Shown one piece after another: positions 7,143 to 15,176 of a DNA stretch of 15,540 nt (position 1 is the first letter of the stretch; the number at the start of each line of letters is the position of its first letter). A program made the position numbers and the translations under genes. The notes below the pieces were generated by a model. It saw nothing but the letters and a program-made list of their open reading frames with translations, was not told the origin of the DNA and did no database searches. Source of the stretch: Planctomycetota bacterium (lineage in GTDB: Bacteria > Planctomycetota > Planctomycetia > Planctomycetales > Planctomycetaceae); NCBI GenBank assembly GCA_027622115.1, contig JAQBZS010000047.1, positions 1 to 15,540 of the forward strand, written 5' to 3'.

Positions 7143-7569
7143 CAGATTCATTTCCGCAGCAGTGGATGCAAGATTCACCCGAATTCGACAGTCAACGCGA
7201 GCAGGTTCTACGTCGTGGGTCTGAGCGTGCCAAGCAGCGGCCCGAAGTGGAACGGGGCGGCCACGTGCGTTCACCATTCGTCGACTGGTCTCGACCGCTT
7301 TTTATTCTTGGCTCTAAACTCTGCCCACTCGACGGAATTGATCCGTTTCGGCGTTTATTCTCGTCGCGCTCAAATCTTGCACATTTCGTACTACACTCTG
7401 CAAATTGTTGTTTTCTTGCGCGCATTTTTGAGGTGAAGATTGCACGGACGGCATTGCCATCCGTGGGATCTTGAACGAGTTTGGTTGACGGTCGAGAGCT
7501 GCTGCGGGATTCACGATATCAAGACGGAAAGAACTCGCACTGACGAGTTGCGAAGGAAAAAGGAACGAC
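7143..7569. other. Divergent intergenic region between obg and the glucan phosphorylase
   Basis: This 427-nt gap must hold promoters for both obg (minus) and the phosphorylase (plus), but no clear -35/-10 pair could be fixed on either strand. It is T-rich around 7370-7430. It contains one strong hairpin (7443-7465). Short open frames in it have no recognisable product, and no tRNA or known riboswitch was recognised. Confidence 0.5.
7443..7465. other. Strong 10-bp hairpin in the phosphorylase leader region
   Basis: CACGGACGGC and GCCATCCGTG are separated by ATT. Read from the minus strand the stem is fully paired with one G-U wobble; read from the plus strand it has one C-A mismatch. It lies 105 nt before the phosphorylase ATG. 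No T tract follows on either strand, so it is not an intrinsic terminator. It may be a leader RNA structure or an operator. Confidence 0.4.
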
Positions 7570-9723
7570 ATGGCAACGAATCGGCAAAAGAACATTCACG
7601 AAAAGCTGACCGAAATCGCGGGAAATCTGTGGTGGAGTTGGCAGCCGGAAGTGACGTCGATTTTTCGCGGCATCGATCCGCAGCGTTGGACGCAGTTGGC
7701 TCACAACCCCGTCAAGTTGTTGCAAGAGTTTTCGCCGGAAAAACTCGAACAGCGGGCTCGCGAAGAAGGTCTGCACTCCAGCATCAATCGCGCGTACCGA
7801 ACTTGGCGTGAATATCAAGAAGCGTCCGACACCTGGGGCTCGACTCATGCAGGAGTCCTCGGGCACCGGCAGATTGCGTACTTCTCTGCGGAATTCGGCA
7901 TTCATGAGTCTCTGCCAATTTACTCCGGCGGTCTCGGTGTTCTCGCCGGCGACCATTTGAAAAGCGCTTCCGACCTCGGGATTCCAGCCGTGGGCGTTGG
8001 ACTGCTCTACAGCGAAGGCTACTTCTCGCAGCGGATCGACAAAAACGGCTGGCAGGAGCAGGACTACGCGAAAATTGACTCCGACTCGCTGCCGCTGAGA
8101 CACGCGGCGGATCCGCACGGCAAACCGGTTGTCATTTCGGTCGATACGCGGGGCGGCAAGATCTTCGCCCAAGTCTGGCGGGTGGAAGTCGGCCGAGTCT
8201 CGCTGTACTTGCTAGACACCAACATCCCCGACAACTCGGAAGAAGACCGGCAGTTGACCGCTCGGTTGTACGGCGGCGACCAGCGAATTCGCGTGCGTCA
8301 AGAAGTGATGCTCGGCGTGGGTGGCGTGCGAGCCCTGACGGCGCTCGGAATTCGTCCGCGAGTCGTTCACATGAACGAGGGGCACTCGGCCTTCGCGCCA
8401 CTTGAGATCATTCGCCAACGCATGCACGACGACGGCATGTCCTTCGACGACGCCCTTCGCGATGTTCGTTCCAGTTGCGTCTTCACCACGCACACGCCGG
8501 TTGCCGCCGGTCACGATCGTTTTGATTGCGGACTGGTGGAAGAACATGTCGGCCCGTTGGCGGACCAGATCGGTTTGAATGCCGAAGGTTTGATGGGTCT
8601 AGGCCGAGTCGATCCGCAGAACTCGCACGAGACGTTCTGCATGACGGTGTTGGCTTTCAAACTCAGCCGCTTGGCGAACGCCGTGTCGAGCTTGCACGGA
8701 GTCGTTAGTCGCCGCATGTGGGCGGGGCTTTGGCCGTGGCGTAGCGAAGAAGAGATTCCCATTGGACACATCACCAACGGTGTCCACGTTCCAACTTGGC
8801 TGGCCGCTCAGATGCGAAACATTTACGACCGCGTCCTGCCACAGAACTGGTTCCTGAGAAGCGGCGAGCCCCAAGTTTGGGCGGGCTTCGAACAAGTCAC
8901 CCCGAGCGAGTTGTGGGAAACTCACCAGGCGTTGAAGAATCGCTTGATTGTGTACGCGCGCCGGAAGCTGGTGGAACAAGGCGAGCGTCGCGGCGCATCG
9001 GCCGCACACATGCGGGCCTTTAGCGAAGCACTCGATCCCACGAAGCTAACCGTCGGGTTTGCGAGGCGATTCGCGCCTTACAAGCGAGCCGACCTGCTGT
9101 TGCGGGAACTCGATCGCTTGCGCGACTTCATCAACGACGCCGCGTGCCCGATTCAGTTTGTGTTCGCCGGCAAAGCTCATCCTCGTGATGACGCCGGCAA
9201 GGAAATCCTGCAACGCGTTTTCCAGCTCACCCAGGAAGACGATTTCATTGGCAAGGTCGTGTTGCTGGAAGACTACGACATCAATCTGGGCCGGCATCTG
9301 GTGCAGGGTGTGGACGTGTGGCTCAACAATCCACGTCGTCCCTTGGAAGCGTCTGGCACAAGCGGCCAGAAAGTCGTGCTGAACGGCGGCTTAAACTGTT
9401 CGATTCTCGACGGCTGGTGGGCCGAAGCGTTCGACGGCCAGAACGGTTTTGCGATCGGCAGCGGTCGCAGTCATGTCGATGACGCCGTCCAAGATGCACG
9501 CGACGCGGAACAGCTCTTCGAAGTGCTCACGAACGAAGTGATTCCGCTGTATTACGATCGCGATACGGACGAGCTTCCGCAGGCGTGGATCAAGCGGATG
9601 AAGCGCGCCGTGCGAACGTTGGGCTGGCGGTTCAATGCCGACCGCATGGTGATGGATTACGTTCAGGAGTCCTACGTCCCGGCGGCTGGCGGGCTGTCGT
9701 GCAAGATCGTGCCGATGCCCTGA
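7570..9723 (+). CDS. glgP: Alpha-glucan (glycogen/maltodextrin) phosphorylase, GT35 (717 aa)
   Basis: A cytosolic enzyme that releases glucose-1-phosphate from alpha-1,4-glucans with pyridoxal phosphate as cofactor. The N-terminus (IAGNLWWSWQPEV, 16-28) is the DUF3417 segment typical of the short bacterial/archaeal alpha-glucan phosphorylase class. The catalytic body follows: AYFSAEFGIHESLPIYSGGL (103-122), MNEGHSAF (268-275), FTTHTPVAAGHDRF (305-318), GHITNGVH (399-406), GFARRFAPYKRADL (496-509) and EASGTSGQKVVLNGGLN (593-609). K601 in the last motif is the expected PLP-linked lysine. The length of 717 aa fits this class rather than the larger glycogen phosphorylases of about 800-840 aa. AAGGAAC lies just before the ATG. 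A gene for an exported protein follows after 16 nt, suggesting an operon. The gene may be named glgP or malP in related genomes. Confidence 0.93.
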   Translation: MATNRQKNIHEKLTEIAGNLWWSWQPEVTSIFRGIDPQRWTQLAHNPVKLLQEFSPEKLEQRAREEGLHSSINRAYRTWREYQEASDTWGSTHAGVLGHRQIAYFSAEFGIHESLPIYSGGLGVLAGDHLKSASDLGIPAVGVGLLYSEGYFSQRIDKNGWQEQDYAKIDSDSLPLRHAADPHGKPVVISVDTRGGKIFAQVWRVEVGRVSLYLLDTNIPDNSEEDRQLTARLYGGDQRIRVRQEVMLGVGGVRALTALGIRPRVVHMNEGHSAFAPLEIIRQRMHDDGMSFDDALRDVRSSCVFTTHTPVAAGHDRFDCGLVEEHVGPLADQIGLNAEGLMGLGRVDPQNSHETFCMTVLAFKLSRLANAVSSLHGVVSRRMWAGLWPWRSEEEIPIGHITNGVHVPTWLAAQMRNIYDRVLPQNWFLRSGEPQVWAGFEQVTPSELWETHQALKNRLIVYARRKLVEQGERRGASAAHMRAFSEALDPTKLTVGFARRFAPYKRADLLLRELDRLRDFINDAACPIQFVFAGKAHPRDDAGKEILQRVFQLTQEDDFIGKVVLLEDYDINLGRHLVQGVDVWLNNPRRPLEASGTSGQKVVLNGGLNCSILDGWWAEAFDGQNGFAIGSGRSHVDDAVQDARDAEQLFEVLTNEVIPLYYDRDTDELPQAWIKRMKRAVRTLGWRFNADRMVMDYVQESYVPAAGGLSCKIVPMP

Positions 9724-9739
9724 TCGAAACGGAGCCAAC

Positions 9740-10744
9740 ATGCATCCTGCCATACTTGTAATCCTCGCAGCCGGTGTACTCGGAGCCGAGCCACATCCAC
9801 TGGCCGCGCCGGGAGTCACTTCGTTAACGAATCCAGACGTCAAGTACACAAAATCCCAATCGCATCACGCCGTCCTGTCTCGCAATGGTGTCACGGCCAT
9901 TGTGGTGGACAACGAGGCTGGGGATTCGCCGGAAACGTCAACCCATCGAGCCGGTTACAACGGTGTGGCCGTGCTGAAACAGACGTCGCGGGCGGACAAC
10001 TTATTCGTCTCTGCATATGCCGGGTTGAATTTCGAACATATCCATGACGGCACACTCGCCGTCAATAAGGAGAAGTTCGAGCCGCGTAAATTCCCCATGG
10101 AACTGCGAATCATCAATCCGCACACCGTCGAGCTGTATCAAGCGCCAACACCCAATTGGAAGCTCGAAAGTTGTGGTCGATATACGATGCTCGACGACGG
10201 CACGATCGAGTACACCTTCGAGTGCATTCCGCGAGAACGAACGTTTCGCAACGGATTCATCGGCTTGTTCTGGGCCAGCTATATCCATGCTCCGGAAGAC
10301 AAAGCCATTCATTTTCGCGCGGCCAAGGTTGACGGCGGCAAACCGGCATGGCTGCGAGCGGTGACGCCGCAGCATGGTGTTGACAGCACGCACCCACCAC
10401 GCGGGCCACTTCCAAAGCTGGATATCGATCCCGAGTTCCCACTCACACTTGTGAATCATCGCTCGAAGTATGTCTACGACGAAGCGTGGTACTACGGGAT
10501 CAGTCATGGGATGTCGTTCTCGCAGATGTTCCGCGAGCGAGACCGAATCTGGCTGGCTCAATCACCGACTGGTGGCGGTGCAAACAATCCGGCATGGGAC
10601 TTTCAGTGGTTTATCCCGAACTACAAAGTCAACGAGGCCTACGGTTTTGTCATTCGAGCCGCTTACTTGCCGACAACAGAACGAGCCGCCATTGAACGTC
10701 TCACTGCCAAGCACCGGCAGGCATTGAATCCGACCCAGGATTGA
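9740..10744 (+). CDS. Exported protein of unknown family, probable all-beta fold (334 aa)
   Basis: No named family is recognised. A short hydrophobic N-terminus (1-15, MHPAILVILAAGVLG followed by AE) looks like a signal peptide. The mature part is rich in aromatic residues and alternating beta-strand patterns, such as FPMELRIINPHTVELYQ, GTIEYTFECIPRERTF and NGFIGLFWASYIHAP. It resembles large beta-sandwich sugar-binding proteins (galactose-mutarotase-like or glycosidase-associated), but that is an impression, not an identification. The ATG has GGAG 6 nt upstream and lies 16 nt after the phosphorylase stop, so co-transcription is likely. Its gene converges with the kinase gene, with only 5 nt between the stops and no room for separate terminators. 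The link to glucan metabolism is an inference from position. An exported partner for a cytosolic phosphorylase is odd. Confidence 0.82.
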   Translation: MHPAILVILAAGVLGAEPHPLAAPGVTSLTNPDVKYTKSQSHHAVLSRNGVTAIVVDNEAGDSPETSTHRAGYNGVAVLKQTSRADNLFVSAYAGLNFEHIHDGTLAVNKEKFEPRKFPMELRIINPHTVELYQAPTPNWKLESCGRYTMLDDGTIEYTFECIPRERTFRNGFIGLFWASYIHAPEDKAIHFRAAKVDGGKPAWLRAVTPQHGVDSTHPPRGPLPKLDIDPEFPLTLVNHRSKYVYDEAWYYGISHGMSFSQMFRERDRIWLAQSPTGGGANNPAWDFQWFIPNYKVNEAYGFVIRAAYLPTTERAAIERLTAKHRQALNPTQD

Positions 10745-10749
10745 ATCCC

Positions 10750-12444
10750 TCACGGCAGGCGTCGGTGTTCGAAGTAGCGACTCAGCACTCGCACTCGGTA
10801 GACCTGATAGGCCACGATCCAGCCCAGCACCAACAGCACCCCGGCGAAGATCACCGGGTAATGTGCTGGGGCCGTCTGGTCGAGACTCAGCGTTAGCACC
10901 GTGTAAGACCCGACCGAAACGCCCGCCGTGAATAACACCAAGCGGACTCGAAAAAACAGGCCCGATGCGGCGACGAGTGTCGGGTAACCGATCAGCAGCG
11001 GGCCAATCGGTTGCCCGGCCTTTCCCGAGAGTAACAGCACCAACGTCAACAGGATGACGTCCGTGGCACACCATGCGAATCGGGTGGGATACGAAGCCGC
11101 GTGGCGTTGTAGGAACCGCTGAAAGCAAACACTGAGCACGGCCCACGCTGCAAAACAAAGCGTGACGTGGAATTGGTACACCGGCCGTGCCGACGAACAC
11201 CAATAAGACACTTGCACGATGAACGCCGCAGTCGCCACGCCTCCGAGTCGCGACGCCAGAGCGGGCTCTCGGCGAGCCCACCGGCGAATTCGATCCACCA
11301 CGCCGGAGGCCCGAGCTTCGATGGACTCACGCGCCAAGAAGCGATCCAAGTCCAGCGCCAAGGCATTGGCCGAGTCGTAGCGGCGGTTGGGATCCTTTTC
11401 CAAACACTTCAAGCAAATCAGCTCCAATTCTTTGGGAATCTCGGCGTTCAACCGAGTCGGCAAATCCGGCTCGCCTTCCAGCACCTGCACCAAAGTGTCG
11501 AGTGGATTGGGTTCTCGGAACGGCGGTCGACCGGTCAGCATTTCGTACAAGATCGCGCCCAGGCTGTAGACGTCGCTCTTCGGAGACACCTCGTTGGTTT
11601 TTCCGGCAGCCTGTTCCGGGGCCATATAGCTCGGCGTGCCAACAATCGTGCCCGTGCGGGTGTGGTCTCCGGAACCGTAGATTTTGGCGAGGCCGAAATC
11701 CGTCACGTACGGCGTGCCATCGTCGCTGATCAAGATGTTGGCCGGCTTGAGGTCACGGTGTATCAAGTCGTGTTCATGCAAATAATGCACGGCCTTGGCG
11801 ATCGCAATCATGCATTTGGCGGACGTATCGGGATCGACACTTCCGGCGGCGAGTAGTTTATCGAGGCTTTCGCCGTCGATGAATTCCATCGCGAAATAGT
11901 GTTGCCCCGCATGTTCACCCACTTCAAAGATGCCGACGATGTTGGGATGTCGCAAACTCGCTGCGGCCTTGGCTTCGGCGCGGAATCGGCGAATTTCATC
12001 GGCAGACGCGAGGTGACTCGACAGCACCATCTTCAACGCCACGATGCGATCGAGATCCGCTTGGCGAGCCTTGTAGACGACTCCCATGCCGCCGCGGCCG
12101 GTTTCCTCCAAGAGTTCGAATCGGCCAAATTCGCCCAGCGTCGCGGCTGCTCCGTGGCGACCTTTCATGAATTCGCCATCGCTGCCGATCAGCGTGGAGC
12201 CAAGTTCTTCCACCGCGGATGGATCCGTTTCGACCTCGATCGGCAGCGCAAAACTCTCCAACCCATCCAAGCACTCAAGTAACTCGCGCAGCTCCGGGTG
12301 AGTTTGCAAGACCTGACTGGCGGACTCACCATCGTTTCCGTGCAGCGAAGTGAGGTAGCGGTCGAGCGATTCGAACAAATGCCGCTCGTCCTGCGTCTCC
12401 CATTCGCGGAGATCTTCCGCCTCGTCTTCGTGATTGGAGGGCAT
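10750..12444 (-). CDS. Membrane-anchored Ser/Thr protein kinase, PknB-type (564 aa)
   Basis: A Hanks-type kinase that phosphorylates proteins on Ser/Thr; its targets are unknown. Residues 1-105 are an acidic prefix seen in many planctomycete kinases. The kinase domain (109-370) is complete: Gly loop GRGGMG (116-121), ATP lysine K138 in VALK, helix-C glutamate E157, catalytic HRDLKPAN (229-236, D231), DFG (249-251), activation segment GTPSYMAPEQ (269-278), DVYSLG (291-296) and a terminal arginine near 354. Residues 399-547 contain about six hydrophobic spans and no WD40, TPR or PASTA sensor. The kinase is therefore expected in the cytoplasm, tethered by a polytopic membrane tail that may be the sensor. 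The codon before the ATG at 12444 is TTG, which could serve as an alternative start. The ribosome site is weak. The gene is divergent from the ketosynthase and convergent with the exported unknown. Confidence 0.92.
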   Translation of the reverse strand: MPSNHEDEAEDLREWETQDERHLFESLDRYLTSLHGNDGESASQVLQTHPELRELLECLDGLESFALPIEVETDPSAVEELGSTLIGSDGEFMKGRHGAAATLGEFGRFELLEETGRGGMGVVYKARQADLDRIVALKMVLSSHLASADEIRRFRAEAKAAASLRHPNIVGIFEVGEHAGQHYFAMEFIDGESLDKLLAAGSVDPDTSAKCMIAIAKAVHYLHEHDLIHRDLKPANILISDDGTPYVTDFGLAKIYGSGDHTRTGTIVGTPSYMAPEQAAGKTNEVSPKSDVYSLGAILYEMLTGRPPFREPNPLDTLVQVLEGEPDLPTRLNAEIPKELELICLKCLEKDPNRRYDSANALALDLDRFLARESIEARASGVVDRIRRWARREPALASRLGGVATAAFIVQVSYWCSSARPVYQFHVTLCFAAWAVLSVCFQRFLQRHAASYPTRFAWCATDVILLTLVLLLSGKAGQPIGPLLIGYPTLVAASGLFFRVRLVLFTAGVSVGSYTVLTLSLDQTAPAHYPVIFAGVLLVLGWIVAYQVYRVRVLSRYFEHRRLP

Positions 12445-12559
12445 CAATATCAGCCGACAGCGGTGAGGGCAGTGGATTCCATCGTCAAGCGAGTTTCCGT
12501 TTCCCCGTGGTTTGGTGAGAGGCAGGGTCGGGATTCAATCGTGTCCGACACGGCTTTTG

Positions 12560-12736
12560 ATGACTCCGGAGAAGTTCAGTTGGCAAATTTGTACGGACCC
12601 GAGCGATCCGATGCAAATTCGGTGTCGCGCGGCTCGCTGGTTCAACTTGGAAGACGGTCGGGTTATTGTAGAATCCCACGTCTCAATGCCCTTGGCCGAT
12701 TTGGCCCGGCGATTCAAGTCACCCATCGAGAGTTGA
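12560..12736 (+). CDS. Possible small ORF before the ketosynthase (58 aa), doubtful
   Basis: An open frame starts at ATG 12560 and ends 4 nt before the ketosynthase ATG, a spacing that would suit translational coupling. Third-position GC is about 60 percent, not unlike the neighbours. The product (MTPEKFSWQICTDPSD and onward, rich in Arg) has no recognised family, no signal peptide and no ribosome site. A plausible promoter for the ketosynthase lies inside it (12647-12674), which argues that this is the upstream regulatory region rather than a gene. Confidence 0.2.
   Translation: MTPEKFSWQICTDPSDPMQIRCRAARWFNLEDGRVIVESHVSMPLADLARRFKSPIES
12647..12674 (+). promoter_or_regulatory. Probable sigma-70-type promoter of the ketosynthase gene
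   Basis: TTGGAA (12647-12652, four of six consensus bases) and TAGAAT (12669-12674, five of six) are separated by 16 bp. Transcription would start near 12681, giving a leader of about 60 nt before the ATG at 12741. The rest of the 296-nt divergent gap (12445-12740) shows a TTGACG on the minus strand (12483-12488) but no matching -10 for the kinase. Confidence 0.4.
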
Positions 12737-12740
12737 TCGA

Positions 12741-14021
12741 ATGACACGTCGAGTTGTCGTCACTGGAATCGGATGCGTCACCCCGCTGGGCAACACCATC
12801 GAGACCATGTGGGAATCGTTGCGTGAAGCTCGGAGCGGGATCGGCAAAATCACGCACTTCGATGCGAGCAATTTTCCCACTAAGTTCGCCGCTCAGGTCA
12901 AGAATTTCGACATCGGCGATTATGTCGATGATCCCGAGCGATTCGAGTACGCCGGTCGGAACATTCGCTTCGCGGTTGGTGCCGCGACTCAGGCCGTTCA
13001 AGACTCGGGCATTTTGGATACCGTGGATCCCGCTCAGTTCGGCGTGTATTTGGGCGCGGGCGAAGGCCAACAGGACTTCATGATCTTCATGAGTATGGTG
13101 GCTCAGGCGCAAACCGACGGCGAAATCGATCTCGAAAAATTCACTCGCTGCGGATTGGAGCAACTCAATCCGCAGTCGGAACTTGAGCAGGAACCGAACA
13201 TGCCCGCCGGGCATCTTGCCAGCCTGTTCGACGCCCAAGGTCCGAACCTGAATTGCCTCACCGCGTGCGCCGCCTCAAGCCAGGCAATCGGCGAAGCCAC
13301 GGAAATCATTCGACACAACGAAGCCGACGTGATGCTGTCCGGCGGTGCTCACAGCATGATTCACCCCTTCGGTGTCACCGGCTTCAACTTGCTGACGGCA
13401 CTTTCGACTCACAACCACGACCCCCAAGGTGCGTCTCGGCCGTTCGATTTGAATCGCGACGGCTTCGTGTTGGGCGAGGGAGCCGGCATGTTGGTCCTGG
13501 AAGAACTGGAGCACGCGAAGGCTCGCGGTGCCCACATCTATGGCGAAATCATCGGCTACGGATCCAGCGCGGACGCCTATCGCATCACCGACATTCATCC
13601 GGAAGGTCGCGGCGCGATTGCATGCATCAAGATGGCGGTGAAAGACGCGAAGCTGAATACGGACGAGATCGATTACATCAACGCGCATGGCACCAGCACG
13701 AAGGTCAATGACCGCGTCGAAAGCATGGCCATCAAGGGTGCCTTGGGTCAGGATGCCTATTCGACGCCCGTTTCCAGCTTGAAAAGCATGATGGGTCACT
13801 TGATCGCCGCCGCCGGCAGCGTCGAAGCCATCACCTGCCTGCTGGCGATTCGCGACGGCGTCGTGCCTCCCACCACCAACTACGAAACGCCGGACCCCGA
13901 TTGCGATTTGGACTACATCCCCAATGTCGCAAGAGAAACCCCTGTGAAACGTGCCTTGTCCAACAGTTTTGGTTTCGGCGGCCAGAACATCTCGCTGATC
14001 TTTTCGGAATTCAACGGCTAA
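12741..14021 (+). CDS. fabF: Beta-ketoacyl-ACP synthase II-type (FabF family, 426 aa)
   Basis: A cytosolic condensing enzyme that joins malonyl-ACP to an acyl chain in fatty acid (or related polyketide) synthesis. The thiolase-fold landmarks are intact: N-terminal VVVTGIGCVTPLG (5-17), nucleophile C176 in LTACAAS (173-179), H316 in NAHGTST (314-320), K348 and H353 in KSMMGH (348-353), and the gating loop NSFGFGG (408-414). The length of 426 aa is slightly above the usual 410-415. The extra residues fall around 110-165, between the core strands and the active cysteine. The region around YVDDPERFEYAG (61-72) also departs from the usual FabF sequence. No acyl carrier protein, malonyl transferase or reductase gene adjoins it, so it stands outside a fab cluster and might be a specialised ketosynthase. 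The ribosome site is weak. A palindromic element begins directly after the stop. Confidence 0.9.
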   Translation: MTRRVVVTGIGCVTPLGNTIETMWESLREARSGIGKITHFDASNFPTKFAAQVKNFDIGDYVDDPERFEYAGRNIRFAVGAATQAVQDSGILDTVDPAQFGVYLGAGEGQQDFMIFMSMVAQAQTDGEIDLEKFTRCGLEQLNPQSELEQEPNMPAGHLASLFDAQGPNLNCLTACAASSQAIGEATEIIRHNEADVMLSGGAHSMIHPFGVTGFNLLTALSTHNHDPQGASRPFDLNRDGFVLGEGAGMLVLEELEHAKARGAHIYGEIIGYGSSADAYRITDIHPEGRGAIACIKMAVKDAKLNTDEIDYINAHGTSTKVNDRVESMAIKGALGQDAYSTPVSSLKSMMGHLIAAAGSVEAITCLLAIRDGVVPPTTNYETPDPDCDLDYIPNVARETPVKRALSNSFGFGGQNISLIFSEFNG

Positions 14022-14022
14022 G

Positions 14023-14161
14023 CGAGTTCGTCACTTTCCGAGGTCTGGCTTACGGATTTCAGATTTGGCGGTTTGCCGTTGTTGGTGAATTCCACGTCGA
14101 ACGCCCGCCAAATCTGAAATACGTAAGCCAGACCCCGATCGTCCAAAGTGTGACGAACTCG
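14023..14161. repeat. 139-bp palindromic element with 30-nt inverted arms after fabF
   Basis: Inner arms 14042-14071 (starting GGTCTGGCTTACG) and 14105-14134 are inverted repeats matching at 29 of 30 positions around a 33-nt loop. Outer 12-nt arms CGAGTTCGTCAC (14023-14034) and GTGACGAACTCG (14150-14161) match perfectly. CTAAG adjoins the left end (14018-14022) and recurs at 14164-14168, which could be a 5-nt target duplication. The element is unlike the 104-bp repeat apart from a short ATCTGAAA. It could be a MITE-like insertion, and the long hairpin might also slow transcription after fabF. No T tract is present. Confidence 0.8.
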
Positions 14162-14244
14162 AACTAAGGATCGACCACAAAGAGGGCTCGTTCGCGGAAC
14201 GACTCACGACAGCTAAAGACCTACAAGCGAAAGACTCGCGGCCC

Positions 14245-15096
14245 ATGAATAACTCCGACGTCGACTTTCGTCGTTCCGGTCCAAGTCGATTCGTCGGATT
14301 TCTGACCTATCTGCTCATCGCGCCGACGCTGACGGTAGCGCTATCGCTGATCTGGATGCTCGCGGTACATGGTCTCGGTGCCGCAATGGGTTGGGACGAG
14401 AATGTGGCGATGGGCGTCGGTTTGGGCGGATTGCCATTTGTGGCCTTCGGCTCGCGCTGGCTGACGTGGCGTGAGTACCGTCAACGGGCATCCGCTGGGA
14501 TCCGAATCGGTGCGGATCGAATTGACTCGAATCTCTCCGGGGCGACTTTTTCCGTGATTTTCGACGAGATCGACCAAGTAGCGATCACCGGAGTGCGCCG
14601 GCATCGGCGATTTCAGATCTCGACAAAGAGTGGTCGTCGCGTGTGTCTACCGCCAATCGGATTCCCGGTCTTCGACGATGTCGTTCCAGTTCTGCAACAA
14701 CGCTTGATTCCTCGAATGGTCCGGCAAATCGAGGAACAACTGTACTCGGGAGAGAGTCTGACGTTTCGCGTCACGTGGTCGCACCGCGTGCGGCTTGCCG
14801 TTCTCGCATGCACCCTGTGCGTCACAAGCTTCGGAGACGCCCGCGCTTGGTGGTCTCGTTTTCGTTTGGGTCGTCAACATGGCTTGCGAGTCACGGCGGC
14901 GGGATTGACGCGACTTTGCGATGAGCGGTCGGTAGGCTGGGCCGAAGCAAGCCTTCTGCGAATCGACGAGACTGGAATCACCCTGCATGACGCGGTCGGA
15001 TTCGAATTCAGTCTTCCGTCGTCGCAACAAAACTACTGGCCATTAACCGCGTATGCACTGCAACGATTGAGAAGTCGGGAGAACCCAATAAGATGA
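14245..15096 (+). CDS. Membrane protein with two apparent bacterial PH-like modules (283 aa)
   Basis: No named family is certain. Two hydrophobic spans occur near the N-terminus (about 17-42 and 52-70), after which the chain is soluble and probably cytoplasmic. Residues 84-155 (GIRIGADRIDSNLSG, FSVIFDEIDQVAIT, FQISTKSGRRVCLPP, then a C-terminal helix) follow the strand-and-helix order of YcxB/bPH-type domains. Residues 207-275 (GLRVTAAGLTRLCDE, VGWAEASLLRID, ITLHDAVGFEFSLPS, then a helix) repeat the same order. A double PH-like membrane protein is therefore inferred by pattern only. The ATG at 14245 lacks a clear ribosome site. The gene lies downstream of fabF across a palindromic repeat and 80 nt upstream of a lipoprotein gene, with which it may be co-transcribed. 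Confidence 0.75.
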   Translation: MNNSDVDFRRSGPSRFVGFLTYLLIAPTLTVALSLIWMLAVHGLGAAMGWDENVAMGVGLGGLPFVAFGSRWLTWREYRQRASAGIRIGADRIDSNLSGATFSVIFDEIDQVAITGVRRHRRFQISTKSGRRVCLPPIGFPVFDDVVPVLQQRLIPRMVRQIEEQLYSGESLTFRVTWSHRVRLAVLACTLCVTSFGDARAWWSRFRLGRQHGLRVTAAGLTRLCDERSVGWAEASLLRIDETGITLHDAVGFEFSLPSSQQNYWPLTAYALQRLRSRENPIR

Positions 15097-15176
15097 AAGT
15101 CGTCTCGACAATCGAGGCGTGAGCGGCATTTCGCCGGACCACATCGAATGACCCTTGAAGTCATTGAAAGCCGAAC

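Noticed and set aside
7143..7277. N-terminal extension of obg to 7277
   Set aside because: Obg family proteins begin at MFVDQ. The extension has no conserved residues and lies in the divergent promoter region.
7284..7312. Short GTCGA/TCGAC stem followed by CTTTTTA as a plus-strand terminator
   Set aside because: No plus-strand gene ends there and the stem is only 5 bp.
15101..15119. Hairpin after the 283-aa membrane-protein gene as a terminator
   Set aside because: The 8-bp stem (CGTCTCGA/TCGAGGCG) has a 3-nt loop but no following T tract, so it does not qualify as an intrinsic terminator.
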